From: Apostichopus japonicus
Taxonomy: Eukaryota > Echinodermata > Holothuroidea > Aspidochirotida > Stichopodidae
Assembly (NCBI RefSeq): GCF_037975245.1
Contig: NC_092561.1
Location: 10,911,001-10,975,000 of the forward strand
DNA: 64,000 nt
Direction of reading: 5' to 3'
How positions within the stretch are numbered: position 1 is the stretch's first letter; each line of letters starts with the position of its first letter. A program made the translations under genes and the position numbers. Shown here piece by piece: positions 48,030-59,412 of the stretch. Under the pieces are notes generated by a model. That model saw only the letters and a list, made by a program, of their open reading frames with translations. It was not told where the DNA came from and did not search any database.

Positions 48030-48640
48030 TTGTAATAGTTAACCTGATGAGAACCATTTGATATTTTGACATCTGAACCCTCTGCTGACCCCATATGACC
48101 TTTGACCTCCACACAAAAATAATAGGATTCTTGCACTCACTATAAGAGAAAGACACATGCCAAATATGAGCTATGTGATATACCTATCTTGGGATATCAT
48201 GTTTTTTACAAGGTTTGTGTTGATAATTTTTTACAGAGTGTTACCTTCAAATGACTGCAAATTACCTTTGACCTCTACCCAAAACAATAGGGTTCTTGTA
48301 CTCATTATAGGGAGGCCACATGCAAAATATGAGAGCCAATGAAGTTTCCTATCTCGAAAAATTGTGTTTAGAAGGATTTCAAGTTGACCTTATATGCATT
48401 CTGAACTACACCAAATTGTATACAAACAGGTTCAGGAGATGTTCAAATTTTGCCCTCTGCTGACCCCAAATGACCTTTGACCTCCACCCAAGACTATGGG
48501 GTTCTTGCACTAATTATTCGAAAGCCACATGCCAAATATGAGAACTGCAGAGGTTACCTACCTTGAGATAGCATGTTTACAAGGTATGGAGTCACATACA
48601 CACGCACACACCCAAACACACACACCCAAGCCAACTTGAC
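48030..48640 (+). repeat. Dispersed repeat with TGACCTTTGACCTCCA units
   Basis: At least three degenerate units, each with TGACC(C/T)C(A)AATGACCTTTGACCTC, CAATAGG(A/G)TTCTTG and CATGCCAAATATGAG. They end in a (CA)-rich tract near 48598. A related stretch is at 52430-52760. It lies within a GAS2 intron. Confidence 0.75.
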
Positions 48641-49385
48641 TACCTATGGCAAGTAACCAAAAATAACCAACCATTTGATACAATCAATTTAATCTGCAAT
48701 CTCTCTTTATTTAGAGAAGTTATTTGTGATTTCATCATTACAAAGCGAGCAGGTGCATGAATCCCCAACCATTCATTTTGCATATATAAAATCATAAAAC
48801 ATGTTTACTCAGGAAAGTCTGTTTTATTGTGATTACCTGTGTATAAAAGATCCATCTTCAAAACAAATCTTGCAATAGCTTAAATCAACAATTGCAAATC
48901 GATTACCAAAATTTACAACTCCACAGGTGACAAAGTTACATTCACACTTTGGGTAGGAGCCTTCAGCTATATGAATTTTGTTTCAAATACAAAAGCACTT
49001 AACATACTGTATTTCTGTGTACCACATTTACTACTGATAAAAGATGTTACAAATGTATTGATTGTTGCCAATTTTCCAATACTACTTAATACCAGATTAA
49101 TGATTACTGGAAACCTGGTGCAATTCCAATTTTTCACCCATTCAAATGTATTGTTCCTTAAAGCATCACCTTTTTCATCTCCATCAAAGGGAGCAATCAA
49201 CAAAGCCTGCTCAAAGACCGACAATAACAATTGGTTAACCTTACATTGGGGCAGGCCTAGGCTAGTTACTTTACAATGGCAAATTAGCCCACTAACACAA
49301 TGTCAACAATATTTTTGCTTCCAATGATAACATACATTGTCTTTGTTTAGGGAATATGTCCTTGACTGTAGGGTTGACTCATATG

Positions 49386-49668
49386 CAGTGTTGTATAATT
49401 ATGTATGTAAGGGTGTATGTATGCGTGTATGTATGTATGTATGTATTTTAGATCCTCCTGCAAGCAGTAACTTGCGAAGAAGCCATCATTGGCTTATCAA
49501 AGCTGCAAGCTGACCAAAGTCAGTCTCTTAGATTCATATTTAACGTCCATGATTATGAATTGTCAACAAACTCTGTAACTGGACGACATACATTAATCTT
49601 GGAGTGACTCAAACTCGGGACCTTATGCTTGAAAGGCACCGGCGTTAACCACTGAGCTAACACTCCTT
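49386..49668 (-). mobile_element. tRNA-derived SINE with (ATAC)n tail
   Basis: On the minus strand the 5' head reads AGTGTTAGCTCAGTGGTTAA. TTAGCTCAGTGG (49649-49660) is a perfect tRNA-type A box and GAGTTTGAGTC (49606-49616) a B box, spaced as in tRNA genes, so RNA polymerase III could transcribe it. It lacks a foldable anticodon arm with a CCA-type 3' end, continues for about 200 more bases and ends in (ATAC)n. A 3' fragment lies in the MITE at 47233-47659. Confidence 0.8.
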
Positions 49669-49722
49669 AAATGAGGTACAGATGCTCCAATGTTTACTGA
49701 ATGTTTCCACCGGGTACGTTAC

Positions 49723-49904
49723 CTCTTTATCCAGCTTTCCGAGGGTCTTCTTACTTTTGCCCAAAGGTGGTCTTGGGTTCTTCTCTTCTCTCTCAATCTC
49801 CTTCTCAAGTTTCAGGAGGGCGGGAGGTTCGATGCCGTATTTACATCCCATCCTCGCTAATTCATACACACAGACTAAAACATTCTTTGGTCCTTTCTGT
49901 AAGA
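49723..49904 (-). CDS. GAS2: GAS2-family gene, coding exon 4
   Basis: Acceptor ATGTTATAG; the first two bases complete the split Val codon; donor AAAGAG|GTAACG. It encodes VLQKGPKNVLVCVYELAR (end of the CH domain), then YGIEPPALLKLEKEIEREE, the conserved helix linking CH to GAR, and a lysine-rich stretch ending LDKE. A tempting GTAAGAAG donor at 49753-49754 would leave the wrong phase for exon 5, so the later site was chosen. Confidence 0.88.
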
Positions 49905-50330
49905 CTATAACATATAACAGTAGATACAGTTAAAAGGGCATTAACGGTGTGCAGTGTCATAATAAGTAAGAGAACACAGACAGCATTCATCTCGTCCACC
50001 ATTTAGTATATTCTGTATTTGTGATGATACAGTATAAGAGAGGTTAAATTCAATGGGGGCTGTTAGAGCCCCACCAATCAATAGGTGTTTGTTTCAAGAT
50101 ACACCAGCATGTTATGTTTATAGTCTTGTATGAAGACTCTTCTCACACATGACCGTTGATAACGAGTCACATCCACGCACCATAAAGAACACACAATTCA
50201 AACAGTCCTTCCCAGTGCACTATGGTGTGCCACATGTACGTGTCTCCCAGTGGGGCAGTTACTATTAGGTGAACGCATTGAACTATCATTACAGCTTACC
50301 TTACAGGTCCCCATGTGGTTACACAATCAT

Positions 50331-50607
50331 GCAGTGCTGTGGTCAAATGGTTAATGTAATGGACTCTGATCTAATGTCAGTTAAAGGTTTGAGTCCTGTC
50401 TGACCTGTTGGAGTACGAGTCCTGGCCAGATAATTACATTTTCTAAAGTTCATTTTCAGAAGTTTCTACTTACTTCTGGTTCCTCCACTTCCATTATAGC
50501 ATATTTTGTACTTTGTTTATTGTTATTTCATCATAATTTGAGTAAATTACTCATTGACTCTGTTACTGTTTATATATATGGAAAGTGGAAAAAATAAACT
50601 TGAAACA
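50331..50607 (+). mobile_element. tRNA-derived SINE, second family
   Basis: Plus-strand head GCAGTGCTGTGGTCAAATGG: A-box-like TGGTCAAATGG (50340-50350) and B box GGTTTGAGTCC (50386-50396). An unrelated body follows, and the tail AATAAACTTGAAAC. CCTTGGGCAAGGCACTTGAC just after (50612-50632) is a phrase common in SINE cores and may belong to it. Confidence 0.65.
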
Positions 50608-50845
50608 TTGTTTCCTTGGGCAAGGCACTTGACTGAAGGGATTCATGGCCTGTACTAGTTAAACCTTCAACTAAAAATGTCTAAGGTTTGGCTGAAGCTA
50701 CTGTACAATGAAAGACCATCTGGACCGGATATAAACCACAAATAGGATTTGATCGGTTTCTTTGTGTCCTTCTGCAAGTCCACAGAGTTTGCTGCACTGC
50801 CACGAGCAGTAGATTTTTGGTAAACTCTTTCCTGGCATATCTTAC

Positions 50846-50987
50846 CTAGATCATCGGTTTCAAACAAGCAGGTATCCGCCAGCCCAAACTCTCTGCACCA
50901 CGATAGGAATGTTGCTACGTTATCTCTTGCGATGAAAGACTCAGCGGGGGCTCTCTCATGGAATCGAATCTTCTTTGTTGGTAAATT
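50846..50987 (-). CDS. GAS2: GAS2-family gene, coding exon 3 (CH domain)
   Basis: Acceptor GCGATTACAG, donor GATCTAG|GTAAGA. It encodes NLPTKKIRFHERAPAESF, then IARDNVATFLSWCREFGL and TCLFETDDL. FxARDNxAxFLSWCR and CLFE are hallmarks of the GAS2-type CH domain. Confidence 0.9.
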
Positions 50988-52901
50988 CTGTAATCGCGCC
51001 AACAACATCATCACAGGTAATATATTCAGTTGCAGAGATACGGCAAAAACATGGCCAGTTACAAAGGTCACATAGTACAATCGTCGGAACAGTGACGCAT
51101 TTCATATTTGCTCACACCGACATTCACATTTTTTATAGATAATGAAGTAGAATGGTTTTTCGCAGCTTTTCGTGTTTGCATTGTTGCTTTATCTCTGCAT
51201 TCAAACATAAAAAAGACTGAAACACTAAAGATGATGGGAGTCTGCAGTATTTTTTGTCAAAGTACATACTGAAAACCTCAGAAAAGAGTTAATTTTCAAT
51301 GAAAATTGTCAAATACCAACATCAAGCTTATTGTCAAATTTAGTGACAGAAAACATGGTACTGTAGGTGTGAAATACTTGGGTAGGTTTTTAAAAGCAAA
51401 AAAGCTGAAAATTTGGCAAATAAATAGACCGGCACCCATTTTTAAACCTATAGGTATTATTTACATAAGGTTGTAACTTTGGTTAAGCCACAAGTGCATT
51501 CACACATAATTGGGGAAACTACAATCTAAACTAAGAGAAATTTGATGGTAAAGATCATTTAGCTGTCTCCAAGTAGCAAGTCATTTACTGCTTTGTTCCT
51601 AGGGATCTCAAACTACAATTTTCTGCCTCACAAATTTACTACTCTGTTACTTTGCTCTGTTGTTTCTTATGGAAACCAAGGAAAAATCGGTTGAGTGAGT
51701 CCATGCAGGCCTCCGTTTCTGAAATTTATTTGGCACTAAAAATTAGTTACAAACATAATATTTGGGATCTTTACAATAATTCACATAGTACAGTGTATAG
51801 TGGAAAAGTTTTGGCACACTTCACACGCATCCATTTTTTACATTTTACCACTTTTTCTTACATTTCTTATAAATATGATTTTCAAATTAGTCCCACAAGA
51901 TAGTGGTGAAGTCAACACAATATAGTATTAAGGTACATGCATTAGGTTAAGATTGACCTGTAAAGCTCTGTGAAATTAAATATACCCACTTAGTTTTAGT
52001 TCTTTTTAGATTATGTTATAAAAAAGTGTCTGAACTTATATAGGATCATCTACCATTGAAACACCTAACCTGAGCATTGTTGACAAAAAATGGTTTCACT
52101 GACGTACATGTGCTACACGAGTTGAAATTTGAAAATTTAGATAACTAAACAACTAACACCACAACTGTAATCACATAATTATGTAATCACATAAGTATAT
52201 ATAATAATCACATAAGCACTTAATCACAACCTGCTCAACCACCTAAAAAAAAACAGACAGCCAATTGATGAAGTGATTCCTTGCAACATGTTATATGAGT
52301 TAAAAAGCAACATTGCAAACTTGATTTGTAAGTGTTGGCTACTACTTACTTTAAGTGAGCTACTGTCTGAGTATTCGTTTGTGAACTAATTTAGACCTAT
52401 TTGGGTTTTCATACTTTGATTTCTGTTGACTGCAAATGACCATTGATATTCACAGACTATGACACGATTCTTGTATGATCTAATTAATGTGGATCTAACT
52501 AACGAGTAAAAAGTTAATCAAACTTTAAAATTCCAGTTATTGGGCTCAAAAGGTCCCAACAGTTCAAACTCTGCTGACCTTCAATGACCTTTGAGTTCAC
52601 AGAAAACAATAGCGTTGCTAAGGTAAGGTGGATCTACACACTAAGTGTGAAGTTAATGCAGTTAATCCATCATGTACAGTACTTGTGAGTTTTCATGTTT
52701 ATAAGCCAAGGGCATCACATACACACACTCCATTACCAATCTCATAGATTCCTTTTGCCTCCAGCAAGGAATCAAATAAGAATTAACCATACCACTTAAT
52801 TGCAACACCTCCCCCCCACCCCCTCACAAAAAAAAAACATTATAACCATCACAGCTGGGCATTGATAAATTAAGTCATACAAATGATAGAATGATTCTTA
52901 C
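50988..52901. other. GAS2 intron; repeat near the exon 2 side
   Basis: No additional exon recognised. 52430-52760 is a further copy of the TGACCTTTGA-type dispersed repeat. Confidence 0.5.
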
Positions 52902-53023
52902 ATTGTTATTTTTTCCGGCACCGCAACGCTCTGCGACCTTCCCCTGAATCAGCTGTGCTAATTTACAGAGCAGGACACCGTTGGAGAGAGAATCGATGAA
53001 ATTATCATTTGTTATCCGAACAC
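52902..53023 (-). CDS. GAS2: GAS2-family gene, coding exon 2 (CH domain)
   Basis: Acceptor TGATTTTCACAG, donor AACAAT|GTAAGA. It completes the Gly codon of exon 1 and encodes VRITNDNFIDSLSNGVLLCK, then LAQLIQGKVAERCGAGKNNN. The D/N-G-V-L-L-C-x-L segment is the calponin-homology helix typical of this family. Confidence 0.9.
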
Positions 53024-53349
53024 CTGTGAAAATCAAACAAAACAAACTAGCTAGAAAAAATGTTCTAACTTGAAACACAGAATTTTCATTTCAATTAATT
53101 TTGCTGAATATTCAATATCAACAGCTGTGCTCTGTACAAGACCTTCTACTACAGAACATGACAGGTTTTGTTGAAAAGGTAAAACTCTGTCTTGAGTCAT
53201 ATTGTTCTAAAAAGTTGATAAAAGGACAGGCCTTGAAATTTTTGCTCTTTCCGCTCTACATGCCAGTAGATATTGACATTGTCAGTAGAAAACATGGCAC
53301 TGTAATTTTTCTGCCAGTAAATATTAAGAACATAAACACATGGTTTTAA

Positions 53350-53945
53350 TCGGTTAACAATGGTGAATCAAAGAATCCTTATGATTGCCATACCTAACAT
53401 AAGACCAGTATCATTGTTTATCGGTTAACCCTTGGTCAATCAAAGAATCCTCATGTTTGCCAAACCTAACAAAAGACCAGTATTATTGTCTGTTTATAGG
53501 TTAACAACGGTCAATCAAAGAATCCTTATGATTGCCATACCTAAAATAAGACCAGTATCATAGTTTGTTTATCTGTTAACAATGGTGAATCAAAGAATCC
53601 TTATAATTGCCATACCAAACATAAGACCAGTATCATTGTTTGTTTATCGGTTAACAATGGTCCATCAAAGAATCCTTATGATTGCCATACCTAACATAGG
53701 ACCAGTATCATTGTTTATCGGTTAACAATGGTCAATCAAAGAATCCTTATAATTGGCATACCTAACATAAGACCAGTATCATTGTTTGTTTATCTGTTAA
53801 CAACGGTCAATCAAAGAATCCTTATGGTTGCCATACCTAACATAAGACCAGTATCATTGTTTGTTTATCGGTTAACAATGGTCCATCAAAGAATCCTTAT
53901 GATTGCCATACCTAACATTAGACCAGTATCATTGTTTGTTTATTA
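53350..53945. repeat. Minisatellite of about 72-76 bp, eight units
   Basis: Each unit carries GTTAACAATGG, ATCAAAGAATCCTTATGATT, GCCATACCTAACATAAGACC and AGTATCATTGTTT. CAAAGAATCC recurs near 53369, 53441, 53515, 53591, 53665, 53737, 53811 and 53887. It lies in GAS2 intron 1. Length variation comes from an optional TGTT before TATCGG. There are no unique spacers, so it is not a CRISPR array. Open frames across it are repeat artefacts. Confidence 0.92.
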
Positions 53946-54491
53946 TCAGCACATATTATTGGGCTTCTCTCAAAAGCCACAGGTACAGTAAATTGATGTG
54001 TGAGGTAATTCAAGAAAATACTAGTAACAACTTCATTTCGGCCAAGTAGAATTTTTATGCGCAACTTTGCATTGTTTAGCGAGTGGCTAAAATTGTCATA
54101 TTCTAGGCCTGAAAGGTATTTCACTAACCTATTACTTTTAAATGCTGTACTGACAGTACTGACAGTGATAATTCAATACCAATTTTTCTGTTCATAAAAG
54201 TCTCCTTTTTATAGTGGTATTTACAATTAACGTCATTATTTTGTGAGTTACTCAATACAAGCCAGAGCTGTTTTGTTCATTTCTTTCAATACAAATTCCT
54301 AAGTATTAAATTTAATTTAAATTAAGTTCCCTACTGAAATCCTGTCAAAGTCAGTTATATTCACAGAACTGTATGTTATTATCCCAACAACAATGTCATG
54401 CAGTTAAATTCCCAATAAGGCTTTCCCAGCACAGTTCTGTTCAATCATTTATTAAAAATCCCAACTACCCTGACATCTCAACAAAAGCTGT
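53946..54491. other. GAS2 intron 1, no feature recognised
   Basis: AT-rich sequence without recognisable repeat or exon. Confidence 0.4.
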
Positions 54492-54499
54492 ATGTTTAC

Positions 54500-55641
54500 T
54501 AGGCCCGAGTCCGGTAGCAAAACATTGGAACCATGTAGTCGTTATCATTACCCGGTCGGGTAAAAGGTACCCAAACTCAGAACGTAATATTGGTACAAAA
54601 ATCGCAGAACGAGCACAATGTAAAATGTACATGATGGCATATCACTATGCCACCTTACATAACACCTCCTCAATATACGTTTTCAACCGATGTTGAAAAC
54701 TGAATTTCATGTTTTGATGTGTAATTAATTATAATGCAAATGCACATGAAATAATGAAAATCCTTTCAAAAAATTATTCTGAGTGTTTCTTTACTACGAT
54801 CCAGGGTGCGCATTAGCCACGGGATTGCAGGATTGTGGGATTCCCGCAATTTGATTTCAAATCCTGCAAGTCAAAAGTTGCCATGAAGGGATTTCTCATA
54901 AAAAATTTCAGCTCTCAACTTGAATTAAACAGATATTACGGCTGTGATCGTGTAGCAATTCATCGCTAAACGATGGCATTTGGAATAAACGCTTAGTAAA
55001 ACCCACTTGGGATTATTTTTGTTTTGTTATCCCGTCTATAATCCATCTTAACATCCCGTAAATTTCCTTCCCAATCTTTCTTTCTATGCTGCTATCTTAG
55101 ACCACATGGTAGCCTAACACCACACTAAGTCAATGGGAAAATCTTGCCTAACCATCAGTTTGCAAAAAAAAACACACTTTGCATAGCCTTGTTTACAACT
55201 TTCAATTAGTTGGAAATTGACAATTGTTTGGATGTGCTATGTTTTGAAGACGGAATGTTTTTATTTTACGTACACTGTTGCTGTTGTGATGGATTGCAGG
55301 GTTCAATTTTGCGTAGTTTTCACTGGTATAAAATTTTCGTTTTTGGTGTGGCGTGATTTTATCCACACACGAAGAAGAATCATTAAGAATGGCTAAAACT
55401 TGAAATAGCAAGTAATTAAAACAACCATCTACACTACAAGAAAGTTATTTCATGAAATAAATCTTCCGTATTCGCGTGTCTTGCTTAATCAAAACATGCA
55501 GACCTACAGAATTATTGAAATCATAAAAGTACTTGTGAGGTAGTTGGCGATTTCCCCCCCAGAAAACAGGTACCCGTTTTGTGTTTTCGATTAGGGTACC
55601 CGAATGTTAGGTTGGGTACCCGGGTACCCGACTCAGGCCTA
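54500..55641. mobile_element. Probable hAT-like element, 1.1 kb
   Basis: Ends TAGGCCCGAGTC / GACTCAGGCCTA. Flanks are ATGTTTAC (54492-54499) and ATGTTAAC (55642-55649), an 8-bp duplication with one mismatch. Subterminal GGGTACCC-type repeats occur at the right end (about 55565-55630), with related CCCGGTCGGGTA near 54550. No transposase. A GGGATTGCAGG...CCCGCAA segment at 54820-54870 may be another insertion inside it. Confidence 0.65.
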
Positions 55642-55649
55642 ATGTTAAC

Positions 55650-56130
55650 AGTTATATAATTTACAAAATTTGTTAAAAGATGACTGTAGACACAAAATTG
55701 GTTTTGATATGCTATATATAGACCATTACAGATCACTTTTAACAGTCCAGGAACAGGTGGTTTTTCTGAAGTAAATTTAATTTTTGAGATATAATTCTGA
55801 AAAACGGTTGAGGCTCATCAGATAAAGTGACTGGACCTTGCAGTCTGATACACAGACCATTAGATCAGTTCCTCAGATGCAATGCAAAACTCAAGACTTT
55901 TACGGTCTCAAATGACACATGTGTTTATAAATGACAAATAGTGTTGAATGTCATCCAATTGATGCTCTGTTATAAATTCCCTCCCCCCTTCCCTTAATCC
56001 TCTCTTTGTCCCTCTACTGTTTATCTCCTACCTCTCCTCTTCCCCTGTTGGTTTCTTTCATTCTTCTCTCCATCCTTTGTCTACTAATCTCCTTACATCT
56101 ATCTCTTTGTGTTCATCATGCTCATTAACC
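55650..56130. other. GAS2 intron 1, no feature recognised
   Basis: CT-rich stretch at 55975-56110; otherwise unassigned. Confidence 0.4.
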
Positions 56131-56139
56131 TGTCTGTAT

Positions 56140-56300
56140 TCTGTGCGTGTTTTTGTCCCTTCTGTTACTGTTACTTGTCAATTACCCTCTGAAGAAGATC
56201 CTGCTAGGATCGAAACGTCAGGCTAACTTACTTTTACACATTCTCTTTACACAGGCTCTCTAGTGGATAAGCAATTTGCTAGCAGTTTTATTTTATTTTG
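56140..56300 (+). mobile_element. Penelope-type 3' end fragment with hammerhead-like motif
   Basis: Contains CTGAAGA, one extra A, a GATCC/GGATC stem and GAAACG (56189-56217), the arrangement found at Penelope-like element ends. CTTACTTTTACACATTC and GTGGATAAGCAATTTGCTA follow. The same sequence recurs near 59060-59250, partly inverted. Confidence 0.6.
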
Positions 56301-56529
56301 ATTTAAAGTTAAAAGAATACAATTTAGTTGTGTCATTAGAATTTAACAAACAATGGATTAACATTCTTAAAGAAGCATTCCAAAGATTGAGCATATTTTA
56401 TAGGTGAATATCTTGAAAACTGGAATAGCTACAGAAACATTATTAGCACCTAGGTATTCAATTTTTCATATCAAGACTAACATTCTGCCATTCTTTTAAG
56501 TGAATGATTTTTACCCAAGGTTACAGTAC

Positions 56530-56659
56530 CTAATAATCTTGTAAGCCACTCAGCTAAGTCTTCTTGTAGTGGATGAAGGCTAGCCACAGCCGCCCGGGCT
56601 ATTTCTTGAGTGAACGCCAGAGAAACATCCTGGTCTAGGTTATCGTCTCCATGTGCCAT
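56530..56659 (-). CDS. GAS2: GAS2-family gene, first coding exon
   Basis: The ATG at 56659 (MAHGDDNLDQDVSLAFTQEI) leads into LHPLQEDLAEWLTRLL, matching the EDLAxWLxxLLG start of the GAS2 CH domain. Donor TTATTAG|GTACTG leaves one base of a Gly codon. An acceptor (CCACACACAG) at 56676 suggests that an upstream non-coding exon exists. Residues before the ATG are also open, so a longer N-terminus is possible. Confidence 0.85.
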
Positions 56660-56675
56660 TTCATGTTCAAGAACT

Positions 56676-57351
56676 CTGTGTGTGGAGAAACAAATCGATA
56701 AATGGTTTCCACTGAGGAGAAAATTAAGAAAAAACAATTTCACTAATCAAACCAACGTCCCTTTTACAACAACAAACCCTGTTGAAAATATGTTCAAATT
56801 TTCTCATTTGATCATGTCTGAACAGCAATTTTTATTTTCCAAACAACTTAAAACAAGAACAACTGGTATAACCACTTCCATACTGTCTTCCCTTAACCCC
56901 CCTCCCCCGGGGTCCCCCCACCCACAAACTGACCAATCCCCCCTCAAGTAAAATATTGATGAACAGCAACTCCCATCAAATCACCACTGACAACCAACAA
57001 ACTTTCCATTTTCACTCTAGTTCTTTCAGTGCAATGAAACAAGTCCCCACCTGTCCCTGTTTTATTTCTCAGCCCAGTATATAGCTTATCTAATACATTG
57101 TAGTCTTCCACAGGAGCGTTAAGCCCTAGTTTACCTCTAGTCATTCTCACCAATGATACAATGAAACTACTGTATAAGAAAGTATATCAGTGAGCCTTAC
57201 TACAGTGTTTTAAGGAGTCATGACTCCAGTCAAGAACATTTCAAATAAAGTGACTAGAAAAAGATTTTTTTTTCTCGTAGAAATGATACAGAGTCTCGGG
57301 TCAGGACAATCACTGGTAATGACATGACAGTGGAATGAAGTGACTCATGAC
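56676..57351. other. Upstream of the GAS2 first coding exon
   Basis: No exon recognised; likely intron or promoter-side sequence. A C-rich tract is at 56897-56945. Confidence 0.4.
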
Positions 57352-57724
57352 TTAAAAGGGTCTGAAGACTCGCGCACAAAGAAACGTCTAATGCCGGTAA
57401 TCTGACCTAGTTTCGAATGAGGTGTAACAGAAGTGTTAGACACCACCATCGATCCCAGAAAATACACACACAGCTTGCTACCATCGGTAATTAGACACTA
57501 GTGTACAGTCAATACATACTGTACAGCTACGGTCAATACCCATAGCACAGTGTATGTATAGCGGAGATGGACATCTCAGGTCTAGATTAAAGATAACAAG
57601 GTATCACGTTTCATTACTGTCTGCACTTTGTAGCGACAAGAAGAAAACTTCACTTGCAAGCAACGGAAAGTTAACTTTTTAAGAGCGTGGCATGGGGTTT
57701 GGGGCAAGTCTTCAATGCCTTTAA
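57352..57724. mobile_element. TTAA-type MITE, copy 3
   Basis: TTAA at 57352-57355 and 57721-57724. Termini AAGGGTCTGAAGACTCGC / GCAAGTCTTCAATGCCTT. High similarity to 42855-43222 throughout. Confidence 0.85.
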
Positions 57725-59055
57725 GGACATTAATACTAGTTCTCTGAATATTAGGGGGAAAATTACATCAAATTGAAAAAAACTTATCACTTAAAACTTA
57801 CAAATTTATCTGTTGGTGCAGATATATTTTGCAAATTTTCACATAACAGCCAAATTCCTCAGACTCCAAAAATACCAGTTTTGAAAAAACCGTTATCCAA
57901 CTAGGAAAAGGATAGATATCACGAAGAGCTATTAGGAAGAAAAAAAACATCACAATACAGACTATTGCAGATAATCATTTTTGATTGAAATAACAATGGA
58001 TTCCTTCAACAAGAAATCAATTGATTCTTCCATATTGCTTTCAAATTAATTTTCCTTGCCTCCTTCTAAGATTTCTTGGCATATTATAAGTACTGTTTGT
58101 TTGCGGATTAATAATCGGATAAAAATCTGCCGGATTTTATAGTGAATTCCACGCCGACAAAGCCACTCACTGGCCCTTTTTGCTTACATCATGATCAACA
58201 CACCATCTGCGAGACCCACATTGAATATACATTTCAACAGAAGTTGCATCTATATTCAAACGCCCTGTTTAGACCTAATGAATTAAACATCTGTATGTAA
58301 CAGATTCATTATATTGAAATACTTCCTGTATCTTGTCAACATGTCTATCATCATCTTTAAAGCAACTTCCTGTAGTTTGTCTGCAATTTATACGGAGTAT
58401 TTCTCAAACAAGAACATTGCAGGGGACCAAACCAAGCCACCCATCTCGATTGTTTTACTAAAATGAAGGTAATTGCTGAGTGAGTGATTTATGAATTAAC
58501 TGGAATGATTCCTTGTACAGATACATACTTTCATGTTTACAACAGTTTACACCTTTAAGAGGAATTCAAAATTCTCAAAAACATTGACTTCTGCTTCAAA
58601 CATTATTTGAACGAAACGAAAATTGACTACTGAAGCATTATGACCTACATTGGTATGAGACTTCAGTATCGAATAGCATTACAATCTCCTTGAAATCAAA
58701 TATAAGAGCATATAGCACTTTAAGAATTTGTTTTCCAGTAGAGGTGAAAGTGGAAATGATGAGGAAAATTTCTGTTTGTCACCAAACAGGTTGTAGAACT
58801 TTGAAATAACCTGAAATATGCTATAATTCAGATGCTAATTAATTCAACACACTGTCACAGATCAGGTAGAGTTCAGGCACAATACATGATTCTTGAAGAA
58901 ACACTAGTAAAGACAGGAAAAGAGTGTTGTTCTACTTGTTAAGTCTAAGAACTGCAAGTTATGGTTTAACTGTTCAGTTACAGAAGCAACAACTGATCTT
59001 CAAAATATAATTTAATAGTGTTTGTTTGTCTGGTTCGTTGGTTTATATTATTATT
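57725..59055. other. No gene supported
   Basis: AT-rich, no recognised domain or repeat boundary. Confidence 0.4.
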
Positions 59056-59059
59056 ATTA

Positions 59060-59250
59060 CTATGTGTAAAAGTAAGTTGACCAAACGTTTCGATCCTAGC
59101 AGGATCTTCTTCAGAGGCTAAATGACAAGTAACAGTAACAGAAGGGACAAAAACACGCACAGAATACACTTACTTTTACACATTCTATTACACAGGCTCT
59201 CTATAGTGGATAAGCAGTTTGCTAACAGTTTTATTTTATTTTGATTATTA
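59060..59250. mobile_element. Penelope-type end fragments in fold-back arrangement
   Basis: 59075-59165 is the reverse complement of 56140-56250 (CTGAAGAAGATCC...GGATCGAAACG on the minus strand, 59086-59117). 59165-59250 matches 56227-56300 in direct orientation. The two halves therefore face each other, as in the fold-back at 14899-15080. (TTA)n follows at 59240-59300. Confidence 0.6.
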
Positions 59251-59412
59251 TTACGACTATTATTTTTTATTATTATTGTTATTGTTATTATTATTGTTAT
59301 TCAAAAAAAGTATATAGCGCTCGCTCATACAGAACAATGTAATATCTAGTGGTGCTTTACAACCTAACAGTACAGCAAATTACACATTAAAAACGGCAGA
59401 ACATGTGTGTCT

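Larger units (their letters stand above)
45889..56659 (-). other. GAS2: GAS2-family gene, six coding exons (gene span)
   Basis: Exons at 56530-56659, 52902-53023, 50846-50987, 49723-49904, 47680-47769 and 45889-46074 all have GT/AG borders and join in phase, giving 852 coding bases or 283 residues (human GAS2 is about 313). Order: short N-terminus, a single calponin-homology domain (about residues 30-165) and a GAR domain (about 200-250). GAS2 proteins bind F-actin through CH and microtubules through GAR, linking the two networks in the cytoplasm. The length and short tail favour GAS2 itself over the long-tailed GAS2-like 1-3, but orthology needs a tree. Upstream non-coding exons are likely. 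Introns carry a MITE, SINEs and tandem repeats. Confidence 0.88.

Noticed and set aside
48837-48980. Minus-strand stretch PKCECNFVTC...FEDGSFIHR ending at AG|GTAATC, considered as the missing GAR exon of GAS2
   Set aside because: Its phase does not fit the flanking exons, and the exon at 47680-47769 matches the GAR consensus and both phases exactly. It remains unexplained.
49606-49668. tRNA gene on the minus strand
   Set aside because: A and B boxes are present, but the cloverleaf arms do not close and the sequence continues into a SINE body with an ATAC tail.
53350-53945. Regularly spaced repeats as a CRISPR array
   Set aside because: Units are contiguous with no unique spacers, and the genome is eukaryotic.
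53728-53991. Open frame with repeated RILIIGIPNIRPVSLFVY-like peptide
   Set aside because: A by-product of the 72-76-bp minisatellite.
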